64,000 nucleotides of DNA. It comes from Diploptera punctata (Eukaryota; Arthropoda; Insecta; Blattodea; Blaberidae). Shown in pieces: positions 10,150-20,586 of the stretch; the stretch's first letter is position 1, and each line of letters begins with the position of its first letter. Location of the stretch: the NCBI GenBank assembly GCA_030220185.1, contig JASPKZ010007430.1:761001-825000 (forward strand), read 5' to 3'. The notes beneath the pieces are model-generated. The model had not been told where the DNA came from. It worked only from the letters and a program-made list of their open reading frames with translations, and did not search any database. Position numbers and translations under genes: made by a program.

Positions 10150-11690
10150 CACTGCTCAAAACAATTAGAGGAACACTTGTAATAAATTGAATAAGTAATT
10201 GTTTTTTAAAGCTGATGCTGAAAGGTGAACAATATGTAAACTGAATTATTAATTTTATCATTGGATACACATTTTAAAGATCCATGGCCTAAATACAGAG
10301 AAATTACCTCAAATAACAAATATAGAGAAATTTTTTATTTTGGAAGGCACTGGCCACTTCTAATTGGTAAGCTTCCTGATGTTTCTATAGTGACGAATGT
10401 TGATTATTGCCTTGTTTATTGAAGTCTCTGACAAAATGAGGCATTTAAATGAGTTTGAAGTGTATCATGCTCTACATCTTTTACGACAAGGTCATTCTCT
10501 GCGACAAGTGGCTAGAGAGCTTGGGGTTTCTCCTTCCGTGGTGTCCAGGTTACGCAACAGGCACAGAGAGACAGGTCAGTATTGTAGAAGACGTGGCCAG
10601 GGCCGTAAATTTAAAACAAGCCCCCAGGATGACAGATACGTTGTTCTTTCTGCTCTTTGACAGCGTACAAAAACTGCAAAAGACCTGCAGAATGACCTTC
10701 GTATGGCTTCCGGAATCCGGGTTCCAGACCAAACCATAAGGAATAGATTAAGGAAAGAGAATATTTGTCCAAAAAGGCCCGTTAAAAACCACGCTTAACA
10801 AATGGGCATAAGGCAGCAAGACGTACGTATGCTGAAAACCATGGTGATTGGAACCTGAACCAGTGGGAGTCTGTGCTCTTCTCGGACGAATCCAGGTATC
10901 GTCTTACACGTTGTGATGGTCGATTGAGGGTGTGGGGACGGTCAGGAGAAAGATTTTCTGCAGAGGCTGTACAGGAAATTGATAGATTCGGAGGATGTTC
11001 CACAATGGTGTGGGCCGGAGTTATGTATAACAATCCTACGAACCTTGTACTTGTTCCCCAGCGACTGAATGCTGGCCGGTATATCGAGCACGTTCTGGAA
11101 GAGCATGTAGTACCTGCTGCCATTAGAGTAGGCCCTGGATTTCTGTTTATTCAGGATAATGCCAGGGTACATTCTGCGGCTGTTACCAGGGATTTCCAGA
11201 GGAGGAATGAAATTGAGGTAATGGAGTGGCCAGCGGTCAGCCCAGACCTCAACCCTATTGAACACTTGTGGGATCTTCTAGACAGGAAGGTCAGGAACCG
11301 ACATCAAGCTCCACAAACTCTGCAGCAACTTGGAGATGCTCTGAAGGAGGAATGGGAGAATATCCCGCAAGAGGAAATCCAGAATCATATTGGGAGCATG
11401 CCACGAAGGTACCAAACTGTCATCGAATGTCGTGGAGGCCATACACGATACTAACTCTATATAACGAGTGTTTAACTTTGAAAAATAAGCACAAGATTCA
11501 ATTGCTTACATAGCGGAATTATTTGAAAAGTTAATTGTCAGCGTTATTCTTTTTTTTTACTGACATGAGCAATAAATAAATAAATAAATAACCACAAATA
11601 ATGTACTTTATTAATTTCATGTTTGTACCTTTATCGAGTGAAAAAATATTTGCATATTTCATAGTGTTCCTCTAATTGTTTTGAGCAGTG
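10150..11690 (+). mobile_element. Tc1-like element (DD34E), nearly full length
   Basis: Inverted ends CACTGCTCAAAACAATTAGA (10150) and TCTAATTGTTTTGAGCAGTG (to 11690) match over at least 28 bp and are flanked by TA on both sides, the Tc1/mariner target. Total length is 1541 bp. The single transposase gene has only two disabling changes, so this is a relatively recent insertion. Confidence 0.92.
10436..11454 (+). pseudogene. Tc1-like transposase with one stop and one frameshift
   Basis: I place the start at the ATG of MRHLNEFEVYHALHLLRQG rather than the ATG at 10397, because family members begin near this helix-turn-helix. The N terminus has SLRQVARELGVSPSVVSRL (first HTH). A TGA at 10658-10660 follows VVLSAL, where CGA would read Arg, consistent with CpG decay. 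A one-base loss near 10794, after RPVKNHA, shifts the frame. The catalytic domain 10873-11454 is open: LFSDESRY (first Asp), IQDNARVH (second Asp), SPDLNPIEHLWD (Glu). The spacing from second Asp to Glu is 34. Coding length corresponds to about 339 residues, the usual Tc1 size. Confidence 0.9.
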
Positions 11691-11814
11691 TATATAACAT
11701 ATTTCAAGACTGAATATAAGTTACCCTATTAAAAAATGAAGCAGTATACTTATTTAGCTTTCGATTTAACAGTGCTGCCACCTAACCTTATAAATTAGAC
11801 ATTTTTATTAGGAA

Positions 11815-12055
11815 TATTCCACACTACAGTGGTTCTCCTTGAACTCAAAGTGATTTCTCGCCAGAGATTTCTGTCTAAAGCATCTTCTTCCCTCAAATCT
11901 CTAGCTCCAAACTTCTCTTCACTCCATCTATCCAATGTTCTCTAGGTCTGCATCTTCCACTTCTTCCCTTAGCTTTTCAATCAAGGATCTTCTTTGGTAT
12001 TCTATCTTCTTCCATTCTTATGAGAAGTCCATACCATTTCAAACTTTTTTTCAAT
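11815..12055 (-). pseudogene. LINE 3' coding end
   Basis: The minus strand gives RTLDRWSEEKFGARDLREE then DALDRNLWREITL, the C-terminal pattern R..W......DL......DR..W that ends many insect LINE ORF2 proteins, preceded by a degenerate segment reading KFEMVWTSHKNGRR. Only the last tens of codons are present. Confidence 0.65.
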
Positions 12056-12214
12056 TTTTTTTTCAACTTGCAATAGGTTAGAAATAAAATGAATTAGCAT
12101 GAGGGAGAGTTATCTAACATCATTAATACAACTTACAACTTGAATTGTTTACAGAGCCAGAAAAATATCTCTCTTGAATCACATAGAATAGAAAGGGGTT
12201 AACTTAACCAACTC

Positions 12215-12585
12215 ATTATCGAAATCGGAGTTTCATGGCAGCGACGACATAAGTTCTCTATACATCCCTATCATGAATTAATGTTTTACAATCATTCCTG
12301 TATAATTAATCTCCTTATATTATGGTTAATGTTATTCTTCCACCTCATTCTTACCCTATCTACTGGACGTTTTCACCTTAATTTACCATAAGAAGTTTCC
12401 CCTACTGGTAGCTCTCCCTCTCGTTTCCTGCAATAAGTTTATATGCTCCTCTTTCACTCCCAATTACTGCCACATTTCCTCTGCATCGCAGCCTACCAGA
12501 CTTAACGAATGTTACTACATCTCGTTTTCCGTAAAGATCATGTAGCTCACTGGTATGTAGTTTTCTTCATACATTTTTGGAACTG
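12215..12585 (-). pseudogene. LINE 3' coding end (cockroach-type family)
   Basis: Read in reverse this is the same 3' segment as 15645-16010, 37495-38392, 39717-40445 and 50285-50822. It shows diverged forms of the GHVARMG...GKRPVGR...NLRV region. It is 5'-truncated and frameshifted. No target duplication was identified. Confidence 0.7.
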
Positions 12586-13624
12586 AAGAAATTATAATTG
12601 AAAGATATGAAGATTTTAAAATTAACATATCATTGTGAATGAATTACTAATATTTTATTATATTAATTATATTCGAAAGATTATTTTTTTAATCAGATAA
12701 GCAATAGGTCACTTCATGAGTAATCAGAAAATAGAAGTGTAAAGTAATTAACAAAATTCCGAAAGGTATAGTTTCGAAAACAAAAGTTAGCTGTCACATG
12801 TTTAACATCCCTTTGTTGAAACGGAAATAGAATCGGCTTCAACTGTTATTTGATATACCACGGCGAGCTCATTCTCCCCGTCTATGTGTCTGCCGAGTGA
12901 AGGTAGTTTCCTGCATTTGACATTCATATTAACGCAGGGAAATACACAAGAGTAAATTCAGTGTTTAAAGTTTGTAATGAAACAATGTCCAATATATGAT
13001 TTGCAGGCTAAATGCTTTTACGTGTTCACAAAATTACATGAAATTTTGCCCTCAACTATAGCATGGGGAAGGTGAAGATTAATTCTACAAAATATTACCT
13101 ATTCGAGAATTCAACACAAAACTTCAGACGTGAAGGCTAGTATTCATGAATAAAGTATATATATATAAACATGTTATCTGCCTGTTACATAGATTTATCA
13201 GCTCACTTTCATATTTACCCGCCAATCACAACGTCAACACTAGATAACAAGTCAATGAAATATTAAACATAACGTATCATAGAACATCTATTTTATTATT
13301 TTAATTGTCTCACTATCCCATTAATGGAATTTACTACCAGTCTGGGGTACAACTATTCACTATGTTTATTTGATTGCACTCTAGCTCGTTAATACTTTTG
13401 GAAGAAGCCATGAGGATCTATTTTCTTATGGGTTTCAGAGAAGATTTGCGAGGAATCAGACAATATTTAGTTTAGGAATTAATGTTTATCACGTTTATTT
13501 AATTTAACTTGCAAAACAATATTACACACACTTAGCATGGTTAAAGGTGAGCTATCGAATCGAAACTACAAATCCATTAGGACTTCTAATTATGGTATTT
13601 CTATATAGAAATATATTTCTTTAT
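12586..13624. other. 1-kb gap
   Basis: I see no gene or recognisable repeat. AT-rich single-copy-looking sequence. Confidence 0.35.
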
Positions 13625-13738
13625 CTTTTGGCAACGGAAATGGATTATATACGAAGAGCAGCAAGAATTTCAAGAAGAGAAAACATTAGAAACTCGGTTA
13701 TAAGGGAGAAAATGAAGATTTCAAAACACAGTACTTTC
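13625..13738 (+). pseudogene. Short LINE ORF2 fragment
   Basis: ATEMDYIRRAARISRRENIR then NSVIREKM fits the E-M-x2-x-RRAARISR-x4-RN-x-IRE pattern found shortly after the reverse transcriptase domain of many insect LINEs. Only about 37 codons remain. Confidence 0.6.
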
Positions 13739-13917
13739 TAAGATTTAACTCTACTTAATTTAAGCTACCTCTCATTCTGATAACTAATGGATTAATAACA
13801 TAATATGAAGAATAGAGTACTGTTAATAATTGTCCTGTAATAATGTACGGATCTTCGACAGGCCGTGTCTCAATTCATGTTAATAAAATTACTGTGAATA
13901 CACTATTTTAGATTATA

Positions 13918-14365
13918 TTAGCTAATACCCCGCGTGTGCTGCTACGCCTAAATAAATTAAAATTAATGTGCTTTTATGTTTAGTTGAATATGTGAAAGGA
14001 AAACTAATTATAAATTAATATCTTTTAGATACCCCGTGCTGATATCCCGGCGTTACCCGGGAATCTACTTATCCCGATCTTCTTGATATAAATGAGCTGA
14101 AATACGAAAATTAATGTGTTTTATGTTTAATTAAATAAATAGGAGGAAAAATTTGTATCGTAATTATTTTTAGATACCCCGTGCTGTTTACCCGGCGTTG
14201 TCCGGAAATCTACTGATTCCGATCTTCTTGGCATAAATGAGCTGAAAGACAAAAATTAATGTACTTCTTATGATTAGTTGAATAAGTATAATGAAAAATA
14301 ATTATAAATGTATATCGTAATTATTTTAAGATTTCCCGTGCTGATTACCCGGTGTTGCCTCAAAA
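13918..14365 (-). mobile_element. Helitron 3' end with tandem repeats of about 145 bp
   Basis: On the minus strand it ends GGCGTAGCAGCACACGCGGG then TATTAGCTAA, i.e. a short hairpin followed by CTAA, a typical Helitron terminus. Inside, the phrase ACCCCGTGCTG recurs at about 14031, 14175 and 14333, giving three tandem units of 144-158 bp, each with CCCGGCGTT and CTTCTTGxxATAAATGAGCTGAAA. The same units occur in the Helitron 23809-26164. The 5' part is missing and the element abuts a LINE fragment. Confidence 0.75.
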
Positions 14366-14369
14366 GACG

Positions 14370-14625
14370 AGAAATAGGATTGTCTCTTTCACAACACTAA
14401 TTCCATACCAGAATTTCGACGGAAGACACCAGTCATTCAATTCAGATTAGATACGGGTTTGACTGTTTTGGAAAACATATGGACAAGATCAATGTACTGT
14501 CTACACCAAGATGCATCACTGCGAGGAAGAAGTGAATGACGTACACTTCAACAACTACCGAGTATGCAGCATCAAACAGGAACTTTCCAAAACTTCAAAG
14601 TACTAGAGAGCAAAACTGCAAAAGG
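14370..14625 (+). pseudogene. LINE C-terminal fragment
   Basis: With one frameshift the plus strand reads FRLDTG, then FGKHMDKINVLSTPRC, like the FRL-x-TGHDC-x-AKH segment before the C-terminal Cys/His motif of jockey-type LINEs. It is decayed. Flanking 3' sequence up to about 15120 ends in AATAAA and an ATCT microsatellite-like tail, possibly its 3' UTR. Confidence 0.45.
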
Positions 14626-15644
14626 CTTCAGTGTTAGATACATCATATTAGACATATTAACATGATTAATTATTAATAAGACCTATTAAAAATACATGCA
14701 TAAATAATAAATAAAACTAACAAATTATGACAAGTGACAAATTAATTAATAGATAAGCCGAGGGACTTGCACATGGCTGGGTGTATGTGTGTGTTTTTTT
14801 TTCTCTCATTTGTTTTCTAGCATTTTTTTTAATGTACGGAATGGGACTTTTTAAAAAATTTATTTATACACTTGGTCTTTTTATGGATGAGTGTAGATAT
14901 GTATTATTGTGATGTAGTATAGACATAGATTTTACTTATGTGTAGCCTGTTATTGTTTTTTGATACAGTGTATTTGTAGGTATTTGTTTATATTATGATT
15001 AGTTTTATTTTTTATTCATGGAAAAATAATGCACGTACGGCAAAGCAGGCCCGTGCGCAATGTAAATGTATATGTATTTTCTTTCTTCTGAAAAAAGGAA
15101 ATAAATTCCATTTATCTATCTCTCTATCTATAGCTTTTGAGACTTCCTGATCCAACTCCCTCGGTTTTTTTGTGATCACTCAATTTTATTTTACGTTCAT
15201 AGTTCACGGGCGAATAACAATATAACATTAGGTCTATAATACTCATAATAATTACTTTATCATGTAATTGAAACACAAAAATATATTGCAGGCATACCCT
15301 TGACCAGAGGTTATAGTAGCGTATTATTTTGATATTTGCAAAAGAGCACACTGAGGACATTACATTGATGGCGATAATTTCTAGTGCAGCATTCCACTAA
15401 GCCCATAAATTTAAGAGTTGTAAGGAACGTGTAATAAAGCAAGGGCGGGATCTCATACATGGCGCCATAATGCCCACATTCCCACTGCTCAAATATCCCC
15501 CAATTACTCGTAAAACACACAACACCGGACAACCCCATTATGCATCAGCAAGTGAAGCAGGCAATACTGTTTAGTAAATGTCCTCAGTTTTCTTACTTAA
15601 AGTTAGTCGATTTATTCAATGACGTTCTTTAAAATCTCAGGTCA
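14626..15644. other. Gap; possible LINE 3' UTR, then unassigned sequence
   Basis: The first half, to about 15120, is T-rich and closes with AATAAATTCC and (TATC)n. The rest has no gene. A 12-bp inverted match (CTGAGGACAT at 15351 and its complement ending at 15587) is too short to define an element. Confidence 0.35.
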
Positions 15645-16010
15645 TACTAGCTAACTCTCTGGCACTACCGAACTCACAGGTTCATGGCCGCGCGGAAATA
15701 AGGTATCCATGCATACCTAGTCGAGCTAATGTTTTTCAATCATCCCCTGTATAATTTACTTCCTTCGAATCATAGTTAATGTTATTCTCCACCTCATTCT
15801 TGGTCTACTAACTTAGCGTTTTCCTCTGGTTTTCCACAAGAAGCTTCAACGTTCCTCTCTCATTACCCATTCGTGCCACATGTTCTGCTCATCGCAGTTA
15901 CGATACTTAACTGTTTTTATTATATCTGGTTTCCTACAAAAAATCATGTAACCCTGTTATGTAAGCCTTCTCTATTCGTCTGTCTGTTCATGACTCTTTG
16001 TGTCGTAATT
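15645..16010 (-). pseudogene. LINE 3' coding end (cockroach-type family)
   Basis: In reverse it carries the familiar family end: the plus strand shows CTGGCACTACCGAACTCACAGG, then ATGGCCGCGCGGA, CATTCGTGCCACATGT and TTATTATATCTGG, shared with 37495-38392 and 50285-50822. It is truncated and has several small indels, so it is not translatable as one frame. Confidence 0.75.
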
Positions 16011-16224
16011 CAAATTTAGATGTGAAAATGGCGACAAATTTTACATAGAAGGCTCGCATTAAAGGTTTGAGATTCCTTACGTATCGCAAATGACAAGGGA
16101 TTCAGAGTGTTACTTTCCTTCCAAAGGATTGGTTGGGACGGATTGGGGTTGGTTTCATACTGCTTAGTAATTTATTATCAGAATGTAAAATCTTATAATG
16201 CTGGGATGTTAAATCTTACGTGTT

Positions 16225-16385
16225 AAAAAATACATATATACATATATTAAAATAACTATATTTAAATAATGATTTGCGAGTAAACAGCTTAATTTTATTA
16301 CTTAAGTAGTCCTAACAATGCCACTCTTGATTTCCAAATCCCCTAGATAAACTGGAAATCACTCGTGGCGTTACTTATGATAATA
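16225..16385 (+). repeat. Fragment of the 0.78-kb dispersed repeat, copy 3
   Basis: Matches the terminal 160 bp of 8160-8935, including TAATGATTTGCGAGTAAACAGC and the hairpin arms TGATTTCCAAAT and GGAAATCACTCGTGGC. The hairpin here has lost most of its centre. Confidence 0.75.
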
Positions 16386-16389
16386 TAAT

Positions 16390-17190
16390 GTGGAAGAATA
16401 CACATTTAAATAAGGAAATGAAAATTATAATTTATAAAGCAGTGATACAGCCAATACTGACCTATGTCTCATAGAATAGGGGTGATGCTGTAAGAAAGAA
16501 AAGAAACCTTATAAACACATTAGATGAATACGCTTACAAGGGAACTGTCACCATTGCATGACGAAACTTGCTTTGAAATTTCTCCCAGACAAGCGTTGTG
16601 ATGTACCAAGGCCGTGCCAAAAAAAAATTGCCGTTTTTAACTAAAAGGTACAGCAATCGAAGCCAGAATGCAGAAATGACAACCCACTGTACGAAGCAAT
16701 TGTAGAGTGAGGTGAGACGGGACGCGGTGGGGACGGCGGGTAGTCAGCCAATACAGGAATTGTATTACTTCTCTACAGCTTAAATGAGATATTTGACACT
16801 GAATTTTAATGCCTTAAAGTTAGAAAGGCAGATGATTTTGGACACGTCTTTTTTACATCACAACGCTTCTCTGGAAGAAATTTAAAGGCAGGTTTTGACA
16901 TGCAATGGTTGACAGTTCCTTTGTTAGGAAAAATCCAACATAAAACAAGGAGGGATAAAATTAGAAATGAGAAAATAATGAAACAGCTAAATATTCAAGC
17001 AATACATTCATGGTAAAAAGAGAAGATATGAATAAAATTTTAATGTATCAAGAATACTACATCAAACACGATGGTTCCTATATCAAGAGAATCTACCACA
17101 TATCACCTGGAAGACTAAATAAACTTTGTAAATAGGGCCTATTCTATGTTCCTCAATTGAAAAGGCTGTGAGCCTAGCATAACTATGCAG
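16390..17190 (+). pseudogene. LINE ORF2 C-terminal fragment interrupted by a MITE
   Basis: The plus strand reads KEMKIIIYKAVIQPILTYVS before the interruption and RRDKIRNEKIMKQLNIQ after it. Both are standard parts of insect LINE ORF2 downstream of the reverse transcriptase: IYK-x5-LTYG-SE and RRDRIRN-x-x-IR. The 387-bp insertion 16537-16923 splits them. Decayed by stops. Confidence 0.75.
16537..16923. mobile_element. MITE with about 85-bp inverted ends and TTA target duplication
   Basis: Ends CAAGGGAACTGTCACCATTG and, inverted, CAAAGGAACTGTCAACCATT continue to match for about 85 bp through TGAAATTTCTCC and AAGCGTTGTGATGTA. TTA flanks both sides (16534-16536, 16924-16926). It has no coding capacity. 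A 3-bp TTA target is compatible with PIF/Harbinger-type mobilisation. Confidence 0.8.
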
Positions 17191-17855
17191 AGAAGAAGAA
17201 TAATTAATTTTTACCCCCTCTTCGAAACCGACTACCCTTAAACTTTTCGAATCAGTGTTTTACTAACTAGAATTAACATCTTGAGAGAAGCATATTATCA
17301 TAATAACGATTTGAATATTGCGATCGCAGGACAACCTGCTAAGTGGCACCCCATAACACAGAATCTTCCATTTATTCTAATTTCTAAACCGCATAAAGTG
17401 TTTGACTCTACCACAAAATAGGGGCTGCCTCGTATTAGCTTATTTTAAGAGACATTTAAATATGTTTCTTAGTAATTGGTCTCTTAGCAGATTAAATTAT
17501 GGTTTATCATTTTTTAACTTTTCGAATCAATTATTTACTCTTTATATTAACATTTTGATACAAGTATCTTATTATTGTTTTAAATTGCGAATGAGCCCAT
17601 TTAGATCTTGGAATCATTACGTTTTTCCTTTTGTGCCCATATTTCTTTCATACTTTGTCTGTGGGCTTATTTTCTCTCATCTGCCCAAGTTATGACCGCT
17701 TTTTTCTTCGGTTTGTCCTTTTGGTCAACTTGCATTTTTATATTCTAAAGTTTTCTCTGTTGCGATATTATCTTGAGAAATTCCTGACAATCTAAAATAA
17801 TTTTTAACTTTAATTCATTCTACAGTAATTATATGTGTTTTATTCCTCTTTTTGT
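17191..17855. other. Gap without recognised gene
   Basis: A 97-codon frame at 17402-17695 is T-rich and hydrophobic by composition. I see no family signature. Its last bases include the left target duplication of the following SINE. Confidence 0.35.
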
Positions 17856-18140
17856 TAAAGTAAGATGATCCCACTACAGACCTCAGGAGGCTCTTGGGGT
17901 AGTAGGAGGTTAAAGCTCCCACTTTTTCTGGACAATCGGCACTTGATGTCAGCCGGGTTGTCAGCCATGCGTGACAGCCGCTTTTACCGCCAGAACAATC
18001 GTCCGGTACTCATTCCCATTAGAGGCTGAGTCGACCCCAGGACCATATTGCCGCCAGAAGATTTGAGTCAGTTTAAAAATCTTGACACCACCGGGATTCG
18101 AAACCGGCTTGTAGCGCAGTACCTAAACCACTACGCTACG
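17856..18140 (-). mobile_element. tRNA-derived SINE, family C, copy 2
   Basis: Flanked by the exact 11-bp repeat CCTCTTTTTGT (17845-17855 and 18141-18151). On the minus strand the head is GGCACGCCGTAGCGTAGTGG with a B box GTTTCGAATCCCGGTGG. The body matches 2521-2786 and contains an extra segment near 18060-18090 (AGATTTGAGTCAGTTTAAAA). Confidence 0.88.
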
Positions 18141-18159
18141 GCGTGCCTCTCCTCTTTTT

Positions 18160-18725
18160 GTATAATTAATTTAATATTACTAATGCACCTGTAATTAGCG
18201 TAATTCACACGATGAATACAGGAAGCTTTGGTCATAGATCATCCACTGAACACTTGGCAGGTAATGGCCATTTGTGGGCACGAGTTAATACGTACACATA
18301 ATAAGGTGCTAAGATGAGGTCTAGGAACTGTAAAATCGATGCAGCAGAGTTTCCGCATATGGAAATGAATTGTACAATAAGAATAGGGAATACTTTACCA
18401 GAGGAAGTCTGTAATTACCTTCCCGGATTTCCCTCGGGACTTGTTACGTTCGTACAAACTTTCTCTCGTTTCATTAGCGATAATACATACACAATCTCTG
18501 GAGTGATACAATATACTGCGCTCCAAGATGCTAAGTTCCAAACAAAACTTAGAACAGTGTTTAATTGTAACAAAGTGTATCACTAACATTCAAAATTCCA
18601 TCAGGATCGATCCTACATTAAATAAAAGTGGTATATAAATAAACAAATAAATAAAGAAATAAATATATTTACAATGGGTTGTAGGACAACTACGGTATTG
18701 TAGAGAACTTCCTAATAAAGAGTAT
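18160..18725. other. Gap without recognised gene
   Basis: A plus-strand frame 18314-18586 overlaps an equally open minus frame. Neither resembles a known family. Confidence 0.35.
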
Positions 18726-18726
18726 A

Positions 18727-18727
<1 letters not shown>

Positions 18728-18805
<78 letters not shown>

Positions 18806-18806
18806 G
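18728..18806. repeat. (ATT)n microsatellite
   Basis: About 26 copies of ATT with one AAT interruption. Confidence 0.95.
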
Positions 18807-18818
18807 TACATAGAATGT

Positions 18819-19522
18819 ATGGCAAGAAAACTGAAAGGAGAATATGAAAAATTGAGATTTTATATAAATATAGAGGAAACAATATATCTGTGCATAGGAG
18901 AAGAAAGGGAACATATAAATTTCAACTATGGAGAAGAATTAAAACCTAGTATTGAATGCACTTATTTAGGTACAAAATTAGACCATTCAGACGATAACAC
19001 ATTGGAAATTAAAAATAGAATCGCACAAACCAAAACAACCAATGCTTTAAACTTTGTTTGGTGGAGCAAAAATATTACAAAACATAGAAAATTACAAATA
19101 TACAAAGCATAATTCAGAACATTTTAACAGATGGTGTTGAAGTTTGGAAAATTCCTACCAGGGAAATTAAAATAATTTTAAGCACTGAAATAGATGTTTT
19201 AAGAAGATAAACTGGAAAAATCTAGAATGGATAGAATACGAAATAAAGAAATAAGGGAAATTACAAGAGGAGCCGGACATCATAGATATTATAGAAAAAA
19301 CATTACAGTGGTATGGCCATGTCAAAACAATGCCAGAGCAAAGATTGCCTAAACTTATTATGGAATGGATACCCAATGGAAACTGGGAAGAAAAGAAGAC
19401 CAAAGAAAACCTGGATAGAAGGTGTACAAGCGGCTATGATTTTCAGAGGATTGGAGGAAGATCAATGGATGGATAGAGAAGAATGGCGTTTGGTTTCAGG
19501 AAGACGGCGGCAGCTGTCATGA
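18819..19522 (+). pseudogene. LINE ORF2 C-terminal third
   Basis: SIECTYLGTKLDHSDDNTLE then IKNRIAQTK is the YLG...I..RI..A segment after the reverse transcriptase. NKEIREI follows. Then GKKRRPKKTWIEGVQAAM, DQWMDREEWRLVSGRRRQL is a classic LINE C terminus with the final W...GRRRQLS. Stops and at least one frameshift near 19130-19330 separate the pieces. RT catalytic motifs lie upstream and are missing. The (ATT)n tract sits at the 5' truncation point. Confidence 0.85.
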
Positions 19523-19530
19523 TATCGGAT

Positions 19531-20040
19531 GATGAAGATGATTATTATCTTCCTAAAAACCCAATGGAGTCTGGAATTGGTTACTAATATTTTCTTGGAA
19601 GAAAAAAAAAACAAAAAGAAAGGGGGGAAGAAGGAAAAATTGGACTCTTTTGTAGTAAAGATGAAATGCAGTCTGCTGTATGCAGTGTGGGTTTTACGAT
19701 ACCACACAGATGATAACGGGAGAGGGGTCAGCATGAGATGTAATAATCTGCCACGTGACGTATCCAAGATCTTGACCAATCAACACATCAGATTTCTCTA
19801 GTCCGTGCGAACGTGCACATCATCGGGATTTACTGCCACAGTCAATAATAAAAAGCGCCGTGTGACAGCTCACACCTAATTGGATTAACGGCAATCTAGC
19901 ATCGTGACGTCACTGCATTTCCAAGCATTATTGTCTCCAGTTTTATCATAAAAAAATATTATTTAGAATCTCTTGTTGGATTGTGAAAATACACAGTATT
20001 ACTCACCAAAACCCAGGGATTAGATTTAAAACACGCACCA
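19531..20040. other. Gap without recognised gene
   Basis: Overlapping short frames at 19462-19801 are open on both strands. I found no family match. Confidence 0.35.
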
Positions 20041-20044
20041 CTGT

Positions 20045-20190
20045 TGTCTCGGGACCCTGTTTCGATCCCCGGTAGGGACAAGTTTTTTTTGCGGGATTTT
20101 TCCTCACCTGGAGGCAAATGTCAGGAAAATTTAAGACTCAAACGGTCCCCGAACATCATCTGGCCATCATCCATCCATCCATCCATAGTA
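20045..20190 (+). mobile_element. tRNA-derived SINE, family B, partial copy
   Basis: Starts inside the tRNA-like head at TTTCGATCCCCGGTAGGGAC (B box) and carries the family phrases TTTTCCTCACCTG, AAATGTCAGGAAA and GGTCCCCGAACATCATCTGG. It ends in a short (ATCC)n run. Confidence 0.8.
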
Positions 20191-20254
20191 ATTCTGTCCG
20201 AGGGCAGGTCTTTCACTGTAATCATAGCATGAAAATGCTATGCTTTGCAGCTTA

Positions 20255-20475
20255 ACCAGGGAATTATAGGTGTGGTAGCTTCCCGTTCCTTTACACACCG
20301 GTGAAGGATAGTGATGATAATGATAAGGATGATGAAGGTGGCCGGATGGTATTCGGGGAAGTTGGGTCCTAAGTTTCCTGCCACTTGTCTTACAGGTGAG
20401 GGAAAACCCTGAAAGAAAACCTCACCCAGGAACCTTTCCCGACCTGAAATCGGCAGCACGCTATCTCGAGCGGTG
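20255..20475 (-). mobile_element. tRNA-derived SINE, family B, inverted copy
   Basis: The complement of the same family: GGTATTCGGGGA, CTTGTCTTACAGGTGAGGGA, AAAACCTCACCCAGGAAC, ending with the tRNA-like head GGCAGCACGCTATCTCGAG. It lies head to head with 20045-20190, so the two could form an RNA hairpin. Confidence 0.8.
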
Positions 20476-20586
20476 GACTCTTGCCATCATAGTCATAATT
20501 ATTTTCGCCATGTTCACAATGAATGTGTGAGTGAGTGATTTTTCATTTTAAATGTTATGTTGGGAGTACCTGGATTGAGCTGGTCA

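Noticed and set aside
15351..15587. Possible MITE from CTGAGGACAT inverted match
   Set aside because: Only about 12 bp of inverted repeat and no target duplication.
18690..18914. Minus frame with a long Ile run
   Set aside because: Translation of the (ATT)n tract.
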